From: Nocardia bovistercoris
GTDB taxonomy: Bacteria; Actinomycetota; Actinomycetes; Mycobacteriales; Mycobacteriaceae
Assembly: GCF_015674855.1 (NCBI RefSeq)
Contig: NZ_JADMLG010000012.1
Span: forward strand, 62,001-126,000
Reading direction: 5' to 3'
DNA: 64,000 bases
Both the position numbers and the translations under genes were made by a program. Below are positions 26,449 through 35,259 of the stretch, piece by piece; within the stretch, counting starts at the first letter, position 1, and each line of letters begins with the position of its first letter. A model generated the notes under the pieces. That model did not search any database and was not told the DNA's origin. It worked only from the letters and a program-made list of their open reading frames with translations.

Positions 26449-27429
26449 ATGTCCACCGTCGACACGGTCCTCGGATCGGTCCCGCTCGATCAATTGGGGC
26501 CGACGCTCATCCACGAGCACCTCATCATGATCTCCGCGGAGTTCCAGAAGTTCTACCCTGAGCTGGCGTGGAGTATGCCGCGCGAGGAGGTCGTGAACAC
26601 GGTGGCCGCCGCGTTGCAGGAGGTTCGGGATCGTGGCATCACCACGATTCTGGACTGCACCGCCTTCTTCCACGGCCGTGACATGGACTTCGTCAAAGAG
26701 GTCAACGATCGCGTCGACATCAACATCATCGTGTCCTCGGGCATCTACGCCTTCGACTACCTTCCGTACCACCTGTCCTACCGCGTCCCCAAGACGGTCG
26801 AGGACGACATCCTGACGCGAATGTTCGTGCGCGACATCACCATCGGGGTGGGTGACTCGGGTGTCAAGGCGCAGTCGATCAAGGTCGCCACCGATCTGCC
26901 CGGCATCACCGACAACAACGAGCGGATCCTGCGCGCCGCGGCCTGCGCCTCGGCCCAGACCGGCGCCCCGATCACCGTGCATACGCATCCGGCCGATCAA
27001 TTGGGCCCGCGTATCCAGAAGATCCTCGCCGAGCAAGGCGCGGATCTGAGCAAGGTGGTCGTCGCCCACAGCGGTGATTCCACCGACCTCGACTACCTGC
27101 GAAGCCTCATGGACGCGGGCTCCATGGCGGGTTTCGACCGCTTCGGGCTGTACATGCCAGGTACTTCGACCATGCAGGAGCGCCTGGACACGGTAGCCAC
27201 GCTGTGCAAGCAGGGCTACGCCGACCGGATCGGGCTGTCGCACGACGCGGTCCTGTACTCCGATTGGGGTCCGCCGGGGATGGCCGCCAAGCGGTTCCCG
27301 ACCTGGGTGCCCACCCACATCTCCGATGTCATCGTGCCCGCGCTGCGTGAGCGCGGTGTCGCCGAGGCGGATATCGACACCATGACGGTGTCGGCGCCGG
27401 GGGCGCTGTTCGCCGGCATCCGTCGATGA
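26449..27429 (+). CDS. Phosphotriesterase-family metal hydrolase (lactonase-like)
   Basis: 326 residues from ATG 26449, AAGGAAG upstream. The PTE-family metal site is complete: HEH in TLIHEHLIM, the carboxylated Lys in SIKVATD, His in VHTHP and VAHSGD, and the Asp in GLSHDAV. Most bacterial members hydrolyse lactones or related esters rather than phosphotriesters. Its stop overlaps the reductase start by 4 bases (ATGA). With a BVMO elsewhere in the window, a role in opening lactones is reasonable but unproven. Confidence 0.92.
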   Translation: MSTVDTVLGSVPLDQLGPTLIHEHLIMISAEFQKFYPELAWSMPREEVVNTVAAALQEVRDRGITTILDCTAFFHGRDMDFVKEVNDRVDINIIVSSGIYAFDYLPYHLSYRVPKTVEDDILTRMFVRDITIGVGDSGVKAQSIKVATDLPGITDNNERILRAAACASAQTGAPITVHTHPADQLGPRIQKILAEQGADLSKVVVAHSGDSTDLDYLRSLMDAGSMAGFDRFGLYMPGTSTMQERLDTVATLCKQGYADRIGLSHDAVLYSDWGPPGMAAKRFPTWVPTHISDVIVPALRERGVAEADIDTMTVSAPGALFAGIRR

Positions 27430-28697
27430 CCGCGAACAGCGGGGGGACTGTCGGGGAGATCGCGGTCGTCGGCGCGTCGCTGGCAGGTCTCACAGCGGTC
27501 CAGACCTTCGTCGAATCCGACGCGGTCACCGGTGTCACCGTCTTCGGCGCCGAACCACACCTGCCCTACGACCGTCCGCCGCTGTCCAAAGAGGTGCTGA
27601 GGGGTACCTGGGAGGTCGAGCGATGTGCGCTCGACCTCGGTGCAGACCAGCGGGTTTCGTGGAAGGTCGACACCGAGGTCGTCGGCCTGGACACCGAGGA
27701 TCGGTCGACGCCACGGCTTCGCTCGGCCGACGGCACGGTTCACGAGTTTCCCGGCGGCGTCGTGATCGCGACGGGCGCCGCGCCGCGGACGCTCACGGGA
27801 GCGCACCTGGCGGGTGTGCACGTGCTGCGCTCGCTCGACGACGCGGTCGGCCTGCGCGCCGACCTGGACCGGGGTCCCGACCACGTGGTGATCGTCGGCG
27901 GCGGGTTCATCGGCGCCGAAGTGGCCGCCGCCTGCGTGGAACGCGGTCTGCGGGTGACGCTCCTGGAAATTCGGGATGCGCCGTTCGAGCGGGTTCTCGG
28001 CGCCGAGGTCGGCGAAGCTGTCATCGCGGAACACCGCCGTCGTGGCGTCGAGGTGCGTACCGGGGTCGCGGTGGCGGCGTTGCACGGCACAGTTCGGGTG
28101 GAGACCGTCGAATTCGCCGACGGGACCAGGATCGCGGCGGACGTGGTGGTCCTCGGCCTCGGTGTCACGCCGCGCGTGGAGTGGCTGAACGGCAGCGGTA
28201 TCACCGTCGGTGACGGTGTCGAATGCGATGCCACGCTGCTGGCCGGACCCAGAGTCGTCGCCGCGGGTGATGTGGCGCGCTGGCCGAATGCTCGGTTCGG
28301 CGAGGTTCGCCGCGTCGAGCACTGGGACAACGCGATTCGGCAGGGGCGTCATGCCGCGCTGCGGCTGCTGGCCGAGCACGGGCACGGGACACCCGAGCCG
28401 TACTCCACGGTGCCGTGGGTGTGGTCGGACCAGTACCAGAACAAACTCCAGGTGGTCGGCTCGACCTTCGGATTCGAGGAGGCGGTGATCGCGCACGGCT
28501 CCGCCGACGAGCAGCGTTTCGTCGCCCTCTACCGGCGTGGCCCGCATCTCGTCGCGGCGGTCGGCTTCAACCAGGCCAAGTTGGTCACCCGATACCGGCG
28601 CATGTTGGTCGAACCCGTGTTGTGGGCCGACGCCATGGCGGCGGCGGGGGTGACCACCGTCGTCGATACGGGCATCCGGAGGGTGCGTCAGTGCTGA
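27426..28697 (+). CDS. FAD-dependent ferredoxin reductase
   Basis: 423 residues. FAD loop AVVGASLAGLTAVQTF, the LPYDRPPLSKEVL motif, NAD-binding loop VIVGGGFIGAEVAAACVERG and the second FAD motif VVAAGDVARWPN identify a reductase of the rubredoxin/ferredoxin reductase type that feeds P450 or Rieske oxygenases. The usual C-terminal reductase domain is present. The only P450 nearby is the remnant at 25971-26260; the Rieske oxygenase at 1272 also lacks an adjacent reductase. The 7-base overlap with the next gene suggests one transcript. Confidence 0.92.
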   Translation: MTANSGGTVGEIAVVGASLAGLTAVQTFVESDAVTGVTVFGAEPHLPYDRPPLSKEVLRGTWEVERCALDLGADQRVSWKVDTEVVGLDTEDRSTPRLRSADGTVHEFPGGVVIATGAAPRTLTGAHLAGVHVLRSLDDAVGLRADLDRGPDHVVIVGGGFIGAEVAAACVERGLRVTLLEIRDAPFERVLGAEVGEAVIAEHRRRGVEVRTGVAVAALHGTVRVETVEFADGTRIAADVVVLGLGVTPRVEWLNGSGITVGDGVECDATLLAGPRVVAAGDVARWPNARFGEVRRVEHWDNAIRQGRHAALRLLAEHGHGTPEPYSTVPWVWSDQYQNKLQVVGSTFGFEEAVIAHGSADEQRFVALYRRGPHLVAAVGFNQAKLVTRYRRMLVEPVLWADAMAAAGVTTVVDTGIRRVRQC

Positions 28698-31621
28698 CGC
28701 CGGAACTCGCCGAGGGCATCGCGCACGCCGCGGCCACCCGCGCACCGGACCGATCGCGCGATCTCGCGGGTGAACTGGGCCGTGCGGGCGTGCGTGACGT
28801 ACTGATGTCCTCGGCACATCGTGCGGCCTACAGCAGTGACGCGTCGTTGTATCGGGTGGCGCCGCGGGCGATCGTGCGCCCGCGCGACACCGAGGAGGTC
28901 GCGGCCACCGTGGAGGTGTGCCGCGAGCTCGAAATGCCGGTCACCGCACGCGGTGCGGGTACCTCGGTGGCGGGCAACGCCGTCGGTGCGGGCGTCGTCA
29001 TCGATTTCAGCAGGCACATGAACCGGGTTCTCGATCTCGACGCCGAAGCACGTCGCGCCCGAGTGCAACCCGGCACCGTGCACGCGACCCTGCAGGCCGC
29101 CGCGCAGGAAGTCCGGTTGCGTTTCGGTCCCGACCCCTCGACCCACACCCGGTGCACCATCGGCGGCATGATCGGCAACAATGCCTGCGGCTCCAGAACT
29201 CTCGGGTACGGCCGCACCGTGGACAATGTCGAGGAGCTCGACGCGCTCACCATGCGCGGGGAGCGCTTCGCCGCGAGCACCCGCCTGCTCGGTCCTCCCG
29301 GGGTCACCGGCGCCGCGCGGGTCACCGACGAACTGCGCCGTGTGATCGGCGCGCATCTTGCGGTGGCGCGCACCGAGTTCGCGACCTTCGGACGACAGGT
29401 GTCGGGGTACGCGGTCGACAACCTGCTCCCGGAACGGGGATTCGATGTCGGTGGGTTGTTGGTCGGCAGCGAGGGAACGCTGGCGATCGTGACCGAAGCG
29501 ACCGTGCGCTTGGTCGCCGATCCCGCACACCGCCTGCTCGTCGTGCTCGGCTACGCGGATTTCGGGGCCGCCGGTGACGCGGTGCCGACCATTCTGACCT
29601 TCGGCCCGACCGCCTGCGAAGGTATCGATGCCAGGATCGTCGAGGTCGTCACCAGCAGGCGCGGACCCGGATCGGTGCCGCCGCTGCCGAACGGGCGGGC
29701 CTGGCTGTTCGTCGAATTGTCCGGCGACACCGAGGAATCCGTTCGTGAACGGGCCGCGGGACTGGTGGCCGCCTGCGCGGCGATCGATGCCGCGGTGGTG
29801 CATGACACGCGCCTTGCCGCTTCGCTGTGGCGGATCCGGGAGGACGGCGCTGGGCTCGCGGGCCGCGCCCCCTCGGGTCTGCCCGCGTACGCGGGCTGGG
29901 AGGACGCCGCCGTGCCGCCCGCGCGCATCGGCGATTACCTGCGCTCCTTCGACGAGTTGGTGCGCGCGCACGGCCTGACCGCGATGCCTTACGGCCACCT
30001 CGGCGACGGGTGCGTCCACGTCCGACTGGACTTCCCGCTCACCGCCACCGACGGCACCCGGCGTTTCCGCGAATTCCTCGTCGCGGCAGCCGATCTCGTG
30101 GTCGGCTTCGGCGGTTCGCTGTCCGGTGAGCACGGCGACGGCCGCGCGCGCGGCGAACTGCTGCCTCGGATGTACTCGCCCGCCGCCATCGGCCTGTTCG
30201 GTGCGGTGAAGGCGGCCTTCGATCCGGACGGGCTCCTGAATCCAGGGGTCATGGTCGATCCCGATCCGATGGACGCGGGCATCCGGGTCGCAGGCGCCCG
30301 CCCCGTGCGGGAGCGGCTCGCCCTGGCCTACCACGGCGACAATGGCGACTTCGGCGCGGCCGTGCACAGGTGCACCGGGGTCGGCAAGTGTCGAGCGGAT
30401 TCGACCGCGTCGGGCGGGGTCATGTGCCCGTCGTATCTGGCGACCCGCGACGAGAAGGATTCCACGCGCGGGCGCGCCAGGGTCCTGCAGGAAATGCTCG
30501 ACGGCGAACTCGCGGACGGCTGGCGTTCCGAGGCGGTGCACGACGCGCTCGATCTGTGCCTGTCCTGCAAGGGATGTGCCTCGGACTGCCCGACCGGGAT
30601 CGATATGGCCGCCTACAAGTCCGAGGTGCTGCATCAGTCCTATCGCGGGCGGATGCGTCCCCGGTCCCACTACGCGCTCGGATGGCTGCCGCGCTGGTCT
30701 CGGCTCGCCGCGTCGGCGCCGCGCCTGGTGAACCGGATGATGGGCGTTCGCGCGCTGCGCCGTCCGGCGCTGTGGCTGGCAGGTGTCGATTCCCGGCGGT
30801 CGCTGCCCGCGTTCGCCGACCAGACGTTCCGGAAGTGGTTCGTCGCCAACGCCGGACAGCGCCGGACCGAAGGTCGTCCGGTCGTCTTGTTCGTCGACAG
30901 CTTCACCGACCATTTCGCGCCACAGGTCGCCATGGACATGGTCCGAGTGCTCGAGGCCGCGGGATACCGCCCTCGGATCACCGAACGCGCGACATGCTGC
31001 GCGCTGACCTGGATCACCACGGGGCAACTCGACGCCGCGCGTCGGATTCTCGGCCGCACGCTGGACCAGCTCGGACCCGCGTTGGCCGAGGGCACTCCGA
31101 TCGTCGGGATCGAGCCGTCGTGTACCGGTGTGCTGCGCGGCGACCTGGTGGAACTGATCGACACCGACGACAGCAGGAAGCTGGCCGCGGCCACCGTCAC
31201 ACTGGCGGAACTGCTGACACGTGACGAATCCTGGCAAGCGCCGTCGCTGCGCGATGTTCGCGTGATCGCCCAGCCGCACTGCCATCATCACGCGGTGATG
31301 GGCTGGCAGGCCGATGAACGGTTGCTCGCCGACGCGGGCGCGGAACTGGTGCGGCTGGGCGGCTGCTGCGGGTTGGCGGGCAACTTCGGGGTCGAGATCG
31401 GCCACTACGAGGTGTCGACCGCGGTGGCGGCCAATCAGCTGCTGCCCGCACTGGAAGCTGCCGGTGCGCAGGACGTGTTGCTCGCCGACGGATTCTCCTG
31501 CCGGACACAGGCCGCGGATCTCGCGGACCGAGACGGGGTGCATCTGGCGCAGCTGCTGGCTCGGCGGCTCCCCGATGCCGCCTCGCGAGCAGGCGTCGAA
31601 TCAACCGGAAGCGAACGATGA
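28691..31621 (+). CDS. FAD-linked oxidase fused to an iron-sulfur/CCG-domain module
   Basis: 976 residues from GTG 28691 with GGAGGG 7 bases upstream. Residues ~1-520 are a VAO-type FAD oxidase (ARGAGTSVAGNAVG and IGGMIGNNACGSRTLGYG, then GEHGDGRARGELLP). Residues ~560-660 hold two 4Fe-4S clusters (CTGVGKCRADST, then CLSCKGCASDCP). The C-terminal part has CCG-type Cys motifs (RATCCALTW, LGGCCGLAGNFG). This matches the large D-lactate/2-hydroxyacid dehydrogenases related to GlcD plus GlcF and to DLD-type enzymes. It oxidises a 2-hydroxy acid and donates electrons to quinone or a carrier. Confidence 0.9.
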   Translation: MLTPELAEGIAHAAATRAPDRSRDLAGELGRAGVRDVLMSSAHRAAYSSDASLYRVAPRAIVRPRDTEEVAATVEVCRELEMPVTARGAGTSVAGNAVGAGVVIDFSRHMNRVLDLDAEARRARVQPGTVHATLQAAAQEVRLRFGPDPSTHTRCTIGGMIGNNACGSRTLGYGRTVDNVEELDALTMRGERFAASTRLLGPPGVTGAARVTDELRRVIGAHLAVARTEFATFGRQVSGYAVDNLLPERGFDVGGLLVGSEGTLAIVTEATVRLVADPAHRLLVVLGYADFGAAGDAVPTILTFGPTACEGIDARIVEVVTSRRGPGSVPPLPNGRAWLFVELSGDTEESVRERAAGLVAACAAIDAAVVHDTRLAASLWRIREDGAGLAGRAPSGLPAYAGWEDAAVPPARIGDYLRSFDELVRAHGLTAMPYGHLGDGCVHVRLDFPLTATDGTRRFREFLVAAADLVVGFGGSLSGEHGDGRARGELLPRMYSPAAIGLFGAVKAAFDPDGLLNPGVMVDPDPMDAGIRVAGARPVRERLALAYHGDNGDFGAAVHRCTGVGKCRADSTASGGVMCPSYLATRDEKDSTRGRARVLQEMLDGELADGWRSEAVHDALDLCLSCKGCASDCPTGIDMAAYKSEVLHQSYRGRMRPRSHYALGWLPRWSRLAASAPRLVNRMMGVRALRRPALWLAGVDSRRSLPAFADQTFRKWFVANAGQRRTEGRPVVLFVDSFTDHFAPQVAMDMVRVLEAAGYRPRITERATCCALTWITTGQLDAARRILGRTLDQLGPALAEGTPIVGIEPSCTGVLRGDLVELIDTDDSRKLAAATVTLAELLTRDESWQAPSLRDVRVIAQPHCHHHAVMGWQADERLLADAGAELVRLGGCCGLAGNFGVEIGHYEVSTAVAANQLLPALEAAGAQDVLLADGFSCRTQAADLADRDGVHLAQLLARRLPDAASRAGVESTGSER

Positions 31622-31704
31622 CCATGGGACGACTGGACACCAAGGTCGCGTTCATTACCGGTGCGCGGACAGCGAGGGACGCACGCGGTGCGGCCGGCCG
31701 CTGA
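31618..31704 (+). pseudogene. Truncated start of a short-chain dehydrogenase
   Basis: ATG 31618 overlaps the preceding TGA, as an intact next gene of the operon would. The peptide MTMGRLDTKVAFITGAR is the first strand and glycine-loop entry of an SDR, closest in pattern to mycofactocin-associated dehydrogenases (GRLDGKVAFITGAARGQGR). Homology stops at about base 31662, and the frame ends at 31704 after 28 codons. The rest of the gene is gone. Confidence 0.8.
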
Positions 31705-31864
31705 GCAGTTGCGCGCCGTCGGGCGCGGATGTCTTGGACGCGTGTAAGCGTTCGCGCACGGCCGCGAGGGTCTGCGCACTCAACCCGAACGGGGGATAGG
31801 CGGTGAGGACAGGTGCGATCTCGGGATCGAGCAGCCGCAGACCGGCCGGGGTGTCGGAAATCAT
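31655..31864 (-). pseudogene. Truncated alpha/beta-hydrolase (esterase) N-terminus
   Basis: From ATG 31864 (CAGGAG upstream) the sequence LLDPEIAPVLTAYPPFGLS is the typical N-terminal segment of HSL-type alpha/beta-hydrolases. Only 69 codons remain and no nucleophile elbow is present. The start lies 13 bases downstream of the BVMO stop on the same strand, so it was a BVMO-esterase operon. It overlaps the truncated SDR fragment; both lost their 3' parts at the junction near 31662-31680. Confidence 0.75.
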
Positions 31865-31877
31865 CGTTGACTCCTGT

Positions 31878-33536
31878 CTAATTGCCGGCTGGAACGTCGA
31901 CGGCCCGCCCCGATGTCGCGGACTCGGGATTCGCGGCGGAGAGGGTGAATCCGCGGTAGCCGTCGGCCGCGACCTCGTCACAGATCTTGCGGTAGGGGCC
32001 CGCGCCACCGACGTAGGGCATGAATACTCGCGGCTTACCGGGGACGTTGGCTCCGAGGTACCACGAATTGCCTTGTAGGAAAAGGGTTCGCGAGGCCGCT
32101 TCGTTGACGTGCTCGACCCATCGGTCCTGCGCGTCGAGTACCGCTTCGATGCGCGAGTAGCCGTTCTCCCGCATATGGGTGAGGGTGTCGGCGACCCAGT
32201 CCACGTGCTGTTCGATCGAGATGATCACGTTGACCAGCACCGAAGGGCTGCCCGGCGCGGTGAGCATGAACAGGTTCGGGAAGCCCGCCGTCGCGATGCC
32301 GAGGTAGGTGCGCGGTCCGGCAGCCCACGTCTCGCGCAGCGCGACGCCGTCGGCGCCGCGGATATCGATCGCGTTGAGCGGGCCGGTCATGGCGTCGTAG
32401 CCGGTGGCGAAGACGATCACGTCGACCGCGTATTCGGTGTCACCGACGCGTAGGCCTGCGGCGGTGATCTCCTCGATCGGGGTATCGCGGACGCTCACCA
32501 GGTCCACGTTGTCGCGGTTGAAGGTAACCCAGTAGTCGGTGTCGAGGCAGATGCGTTTCGCGCCGATCGGATAGCCGCGCGGGATGAGCTTGTCCGCGGT
32601 GGCCGGATCATCGACGATGTCGCGAATGCGTTCGCGCACGAACTCGGCGGAGAATTCGTTGGCGTCGAGGTTCACCACGGTGTCGTTGAACACTCTCATG
32701 AACGAGGTGCCACCGCGATTCCACCGCTCGGTGAGCAACTGCTCGCGTTGTTCGTCGGTGACCGACAACGCGCTGCCGACCGGCGGAATGCCCGGCACGC
32801 CCGAGGGGGCCATTCGTGCCGCCGCGCGCCGTGCCGGGTAGTCGGCCTTGAACTCGGCGACCTCCTGCGCGCCGAGCGGCCGGTTGCGCGCGGGCAGGGA
32901 GAAGGCGGGTGTCCGCTGGAAGACGGTGAGATGCTCGGCTTGTTCGGCGATCTTCGGGATCACTTGCAGGCCAGACGAGCCGGTGCCGACGACCGCTACC
33001 CTCTTACCGCTGAAGTCGACGCCTTCGTGCGGCCATTCGCCGGTGTGGTAGATCTCGCCCGCGAAGCTGTCCAGACCGGGGAACGGGGGGATCCGCGAGG
33101 CCGACAGGCATCCCACCGCGGTGATCAGGAAGCGGGCCGCCACGGTTTCGCCGCGGTCGGTCCTGACGATCCACTCCAGTGCTCCCTCGTCGAATTCCGC
33201 GGACTCGACCGAGGTTTCGAAGGCGATGTCCGCGCGCAGATCGAAACGGTCGGCCACGTGGTTGGCGTAGGCCAGGATCTCCGGTTGCGCGGGATACAGC
33301 TCGCTCCATTCCCATTCCTGCTCGAGTTCGGCGGAGAACGAATAGGAGTAGTACATCGACTCGACGTCACACCGGGCGCCGGGATAGCGATTCCAGTACC
33401 AGGTGCCGCCGACATCGGTGCCACGCTCGAAGACCCGCACCCGCAACCCGAGGTCGTCGCGTAGCCGGTGCAAGGCGTACATGCCCGCGAAACCCGCGCC
33501 GATGACGACGGCGTCACACCGCTGGATGTCTGACAT
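31878..33536 (-). CDS. Baeyer-Villiger monooxygenase (FAD/NADPH)
   Basis: 552 residues from ATG 33536, with GAAGGAG upstream. The N-terminal FAD loop is VVIGAGFAGMYALHRL, the class B fingerprint FxGxxxHxxxWP is FAGEIYHTGEWP (about residue 155), and the NADPH loop is VVGTGSSGLQ. A cyclohexanone-monooxygenase-like enzyme that inserts oxygen next to a ketone, giving an ester or lactone. The natural next step, an esterase, is encoded just downstream but truncated. The PucR-type regulator gene lies 267 bases upstream on the same strand; that gap holds only promoter-like sequence. Confidence 0.94.
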   Translation of the reverse strand: MSDIQRCDAVVIGAGFAGMYALHRLRDDLGLRVRVFERGTDVGGTWYWNRYPGARCDVESMYYSYSFSAELEQEWEWSELYPAQPEILAYANHVADRFDLRADIAFETSVESAEFDEGALEWIVRTDRGETVAARFLITAVGCLSASRIPPFPGLDSFAGEIYHTGEWPHEGVDFSGKRVAVVGTGSSGLQVIPKIAEQAEHLTVFQRTPAFSLPARNRPLGAQEVAEFKADYPARRAAARMAPSGVPGIPPVGSALSVTDEQREQLLTERWNRGGTSFMRVFNDTVVNLDANEFSAEFVRERIRDIVDDPATADKLIPRGYPIGAKRICLDTDYWVTFNRDNVDLVSVRDTPIEEITAAGLRVGDTEYAVDVIVFATGYDAMTGPLNAIDIRGADGVALRETWAAGPRTYLGIATAGFPNLFMLTAPGSPSVLVNVIISIEQHVDWVADTLTHMRENGYSRIEAVLDAQDRWVEHVNEAASRTLFLQGNSWYLGANVPGKPRVFMPYVGGAGPYRKICDEVAADGYRGFTLSAANPESATSGRAVDVPAGN

Positions 33537-33803
33537 GGAAGTACTCCTTCTCGTCGCGGGCCGTCTCGCGGGTGTCGGCGTAGTAACCGAACCGGCGTAC
33601 GGAGGCTCGCGGAACTGGATGGCACGGAGCCGAGCTGTCACTCTGCTCTGTTCATGTTGCGAGAGTTCGCGATCCGCGTCATCGGTCAATCAGCGCGAAT
33701 CCCGCGCCGATTGGCTAGCGTCGCTGTGCACGCCCCCGTCGAGGGACTCGGCCGGGCTGCTTCCCCGTATCCCTGAAGATAGTGCGGGCGAGTTCTCGCC
33801 TGC

Positions 33804-34898
33804 TCAGAAGTGACGCCAGGAATCGAGGATGCGATGCAGCGTCAGAACGAACATCAAGCGCGTGCGGCCGTACGGCTTGGTGCAACTGAATCCGAGCGCC
33901 CGCTCCGCGCGCTGAACCCGGTGGGTCACGGAATTGTGGTGCATGTGCACGGTGCGCGCGGCTTGCCGCAAGGACTCGGTTGCCGCCACCGCGAGCAGGA
34001 TGTGCAGCATCTCGGGTCCGTTCTCCTGATACAACTTGTCGAGTCGTTGCACGTCGTCGACCTGCGCGATCTGGTCGGCGGTCAACTGCTCGGCGAGTAC
34101 GGCGTAGGGACCGACGGCCTTGGCATTGAGGACGACCGCCTCCTCGGCCAGGTAGGGGCCGTTCGCGTGCGTGCTCGGCAAGGTGAAGCGCAACGCACCG
34201 CGCGCCTTCCGCCAGGCGGCGGGCGCTTGCTCGACGGGGCGGGGTGCGCTGTAGGCGCAGCGACAACCGGCGGGGATGTCGAGGTTCTTCAGCGTCTCCA
34301 GGTCCTGCGCGAGCACCATGTGGACGCGATCGAGCAGCAGGTGGTGCAGCGATGTCGACCGTGTGCGCAGTTGATCGATGATCGATTCGATGCCGTCGTC
34401 GGGTCCTGCGAGCGCGACGGGCGTCACCGTCGCCCCGGTGAGTCGAAGTCTGCGGTGTGCGGAGCGTCGATCGTCATCGGACAGTCGCGGGTCGACGGTC
34501 GATCGCAGGTCGGCGGCGCGCGTGTGATCAGGGGTGGAGTGTGGTGTCGTAGCCATCACCGCGATGACGAGTCGGCGCAGCAGGCATTCTCGTCGCGCCA
34601 CGTCCGCGAGGGCGGTCGGAAAGGCGGTGTCGGAGGCGGGCGCGATCCACACCGTTTCGCCGTCGGGCCCGGTGCGACGCTGAGTCGACCCCGGGTGCGC
34701 CCGGTCGCTCTCCGGCACGGGGGATGCGCTGAGCGATACGCCCTGGGCGGTCACGGCGCCGACGCGGCATCCGAAGATCTCGGCGGAGTTCTCGATGAGG
34801 GTGGGCAGATCCGTGCCGGTCGCCACCAGTTCGTCCAGCGCGTCCAGCGCACGGTCGAAATCGTCGATGGTGGCGGAAGGCGGCGGATCGGTCGGCAC
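33804..34898 (-). CDS. PucR/CdaR-type transcriptional regulator
   Basis: 364 residues from GTG 34898 (GAGGTGAACAC upstream); a reading from 34997 is also possible. The C-terminal ~60 residues (LRQAARTVHMHHNSVTHRV, then RAERALGF) are the PucR C-terminal HTH. The middle part lacks a clear GGDEF-like domain but has YAVLAEQLTADQ typical of the family. Such regulators usually activate nearby catabolic genes in response to the substrate. Its position in front of the BVMO gene makes that the likely target. Confidence 0.85.
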   Translation of the reverse strand: MPTDPPPSATIDDFDRALDALDELVATGTDLPTLIENSAEIFGCRVGAVTAQGVSLSASPVPESDRAHPGSTQRRTGPDGETVWIAPASDTAFPTALADVARRECLLRRLVIAVMATTPHSTPDHTRAADLRSTVDPRLSDDDRRSAHRRLRLTGATVTPVALAGPDDGIESIIDQLRTRSTSLHHLLLDRVHMVLAQDLETLKNLDIPAGCRCAYSAPRPVEQAPAAWRKARGALRFTLPSTHANGPYLAEEAVVLNAKAVGPYAVLAEQLTADQIAQVDDVQRLDKLYQENGPEMLHILLAVAATESLRQAARTVHMHHNSVTHRVQRAERALGFSCTKPYGRTRLMFVLTLHRILDSWRHF

Positions 34899-34999
34899 GT
34901 GTTCACCTCGAATGATCACGGAAGCGGGCGGATGGTCTGATCTCTCGATTCGGTACCGGGGGCGATCGAACGACGGCGATGCACGACAAGCGCTCACAT

Positions 35000-35190
35000 G
35001 AGACTCAGGTTACTGTTTCCGGTGGCGAGCCGACGCATCGGCGCGGTAGTCGCAGGCAGATCATCGAGGCCGCGTTCGAATGCCCGGCCGAGGGTGAGCA
35101 ACGGGTTGGCATCCGGACCGGCGTCGCGTACGGGCCGGACGGGATCCGGGGGGCGATCGGAACCCTGTTCGATCAGCACTGCCTCGCAAT
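35000..35190 (+). pseudogene. Chimeric debris: TetR start joined to thioesterase end
   Basis: The frame reads RRGSRRQIIEAAFE (about 35037-35080), like helix 1 of a TetR regulator. Then directly GIRTGVAYGPDGIRGAIG and TLFDQH (about 35107-35178), which matches the C-terminus of the thioesterase at 9641 (GIRADAAYGPDGIGATIG, TLFDQH). Neither part is complete. The 360 bases between the PucR-type and enoyl-CoA hydratase genes hold nothing else recognisable. Confidence 0.7.
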
Positions 35191-35259
35191 CGCTGTTGCC
35201 GCATCGCCGCGGGTAGCAAGCCGCGGGCCTCGCTCGCACATCGTTTGCGCGATTCCGGG

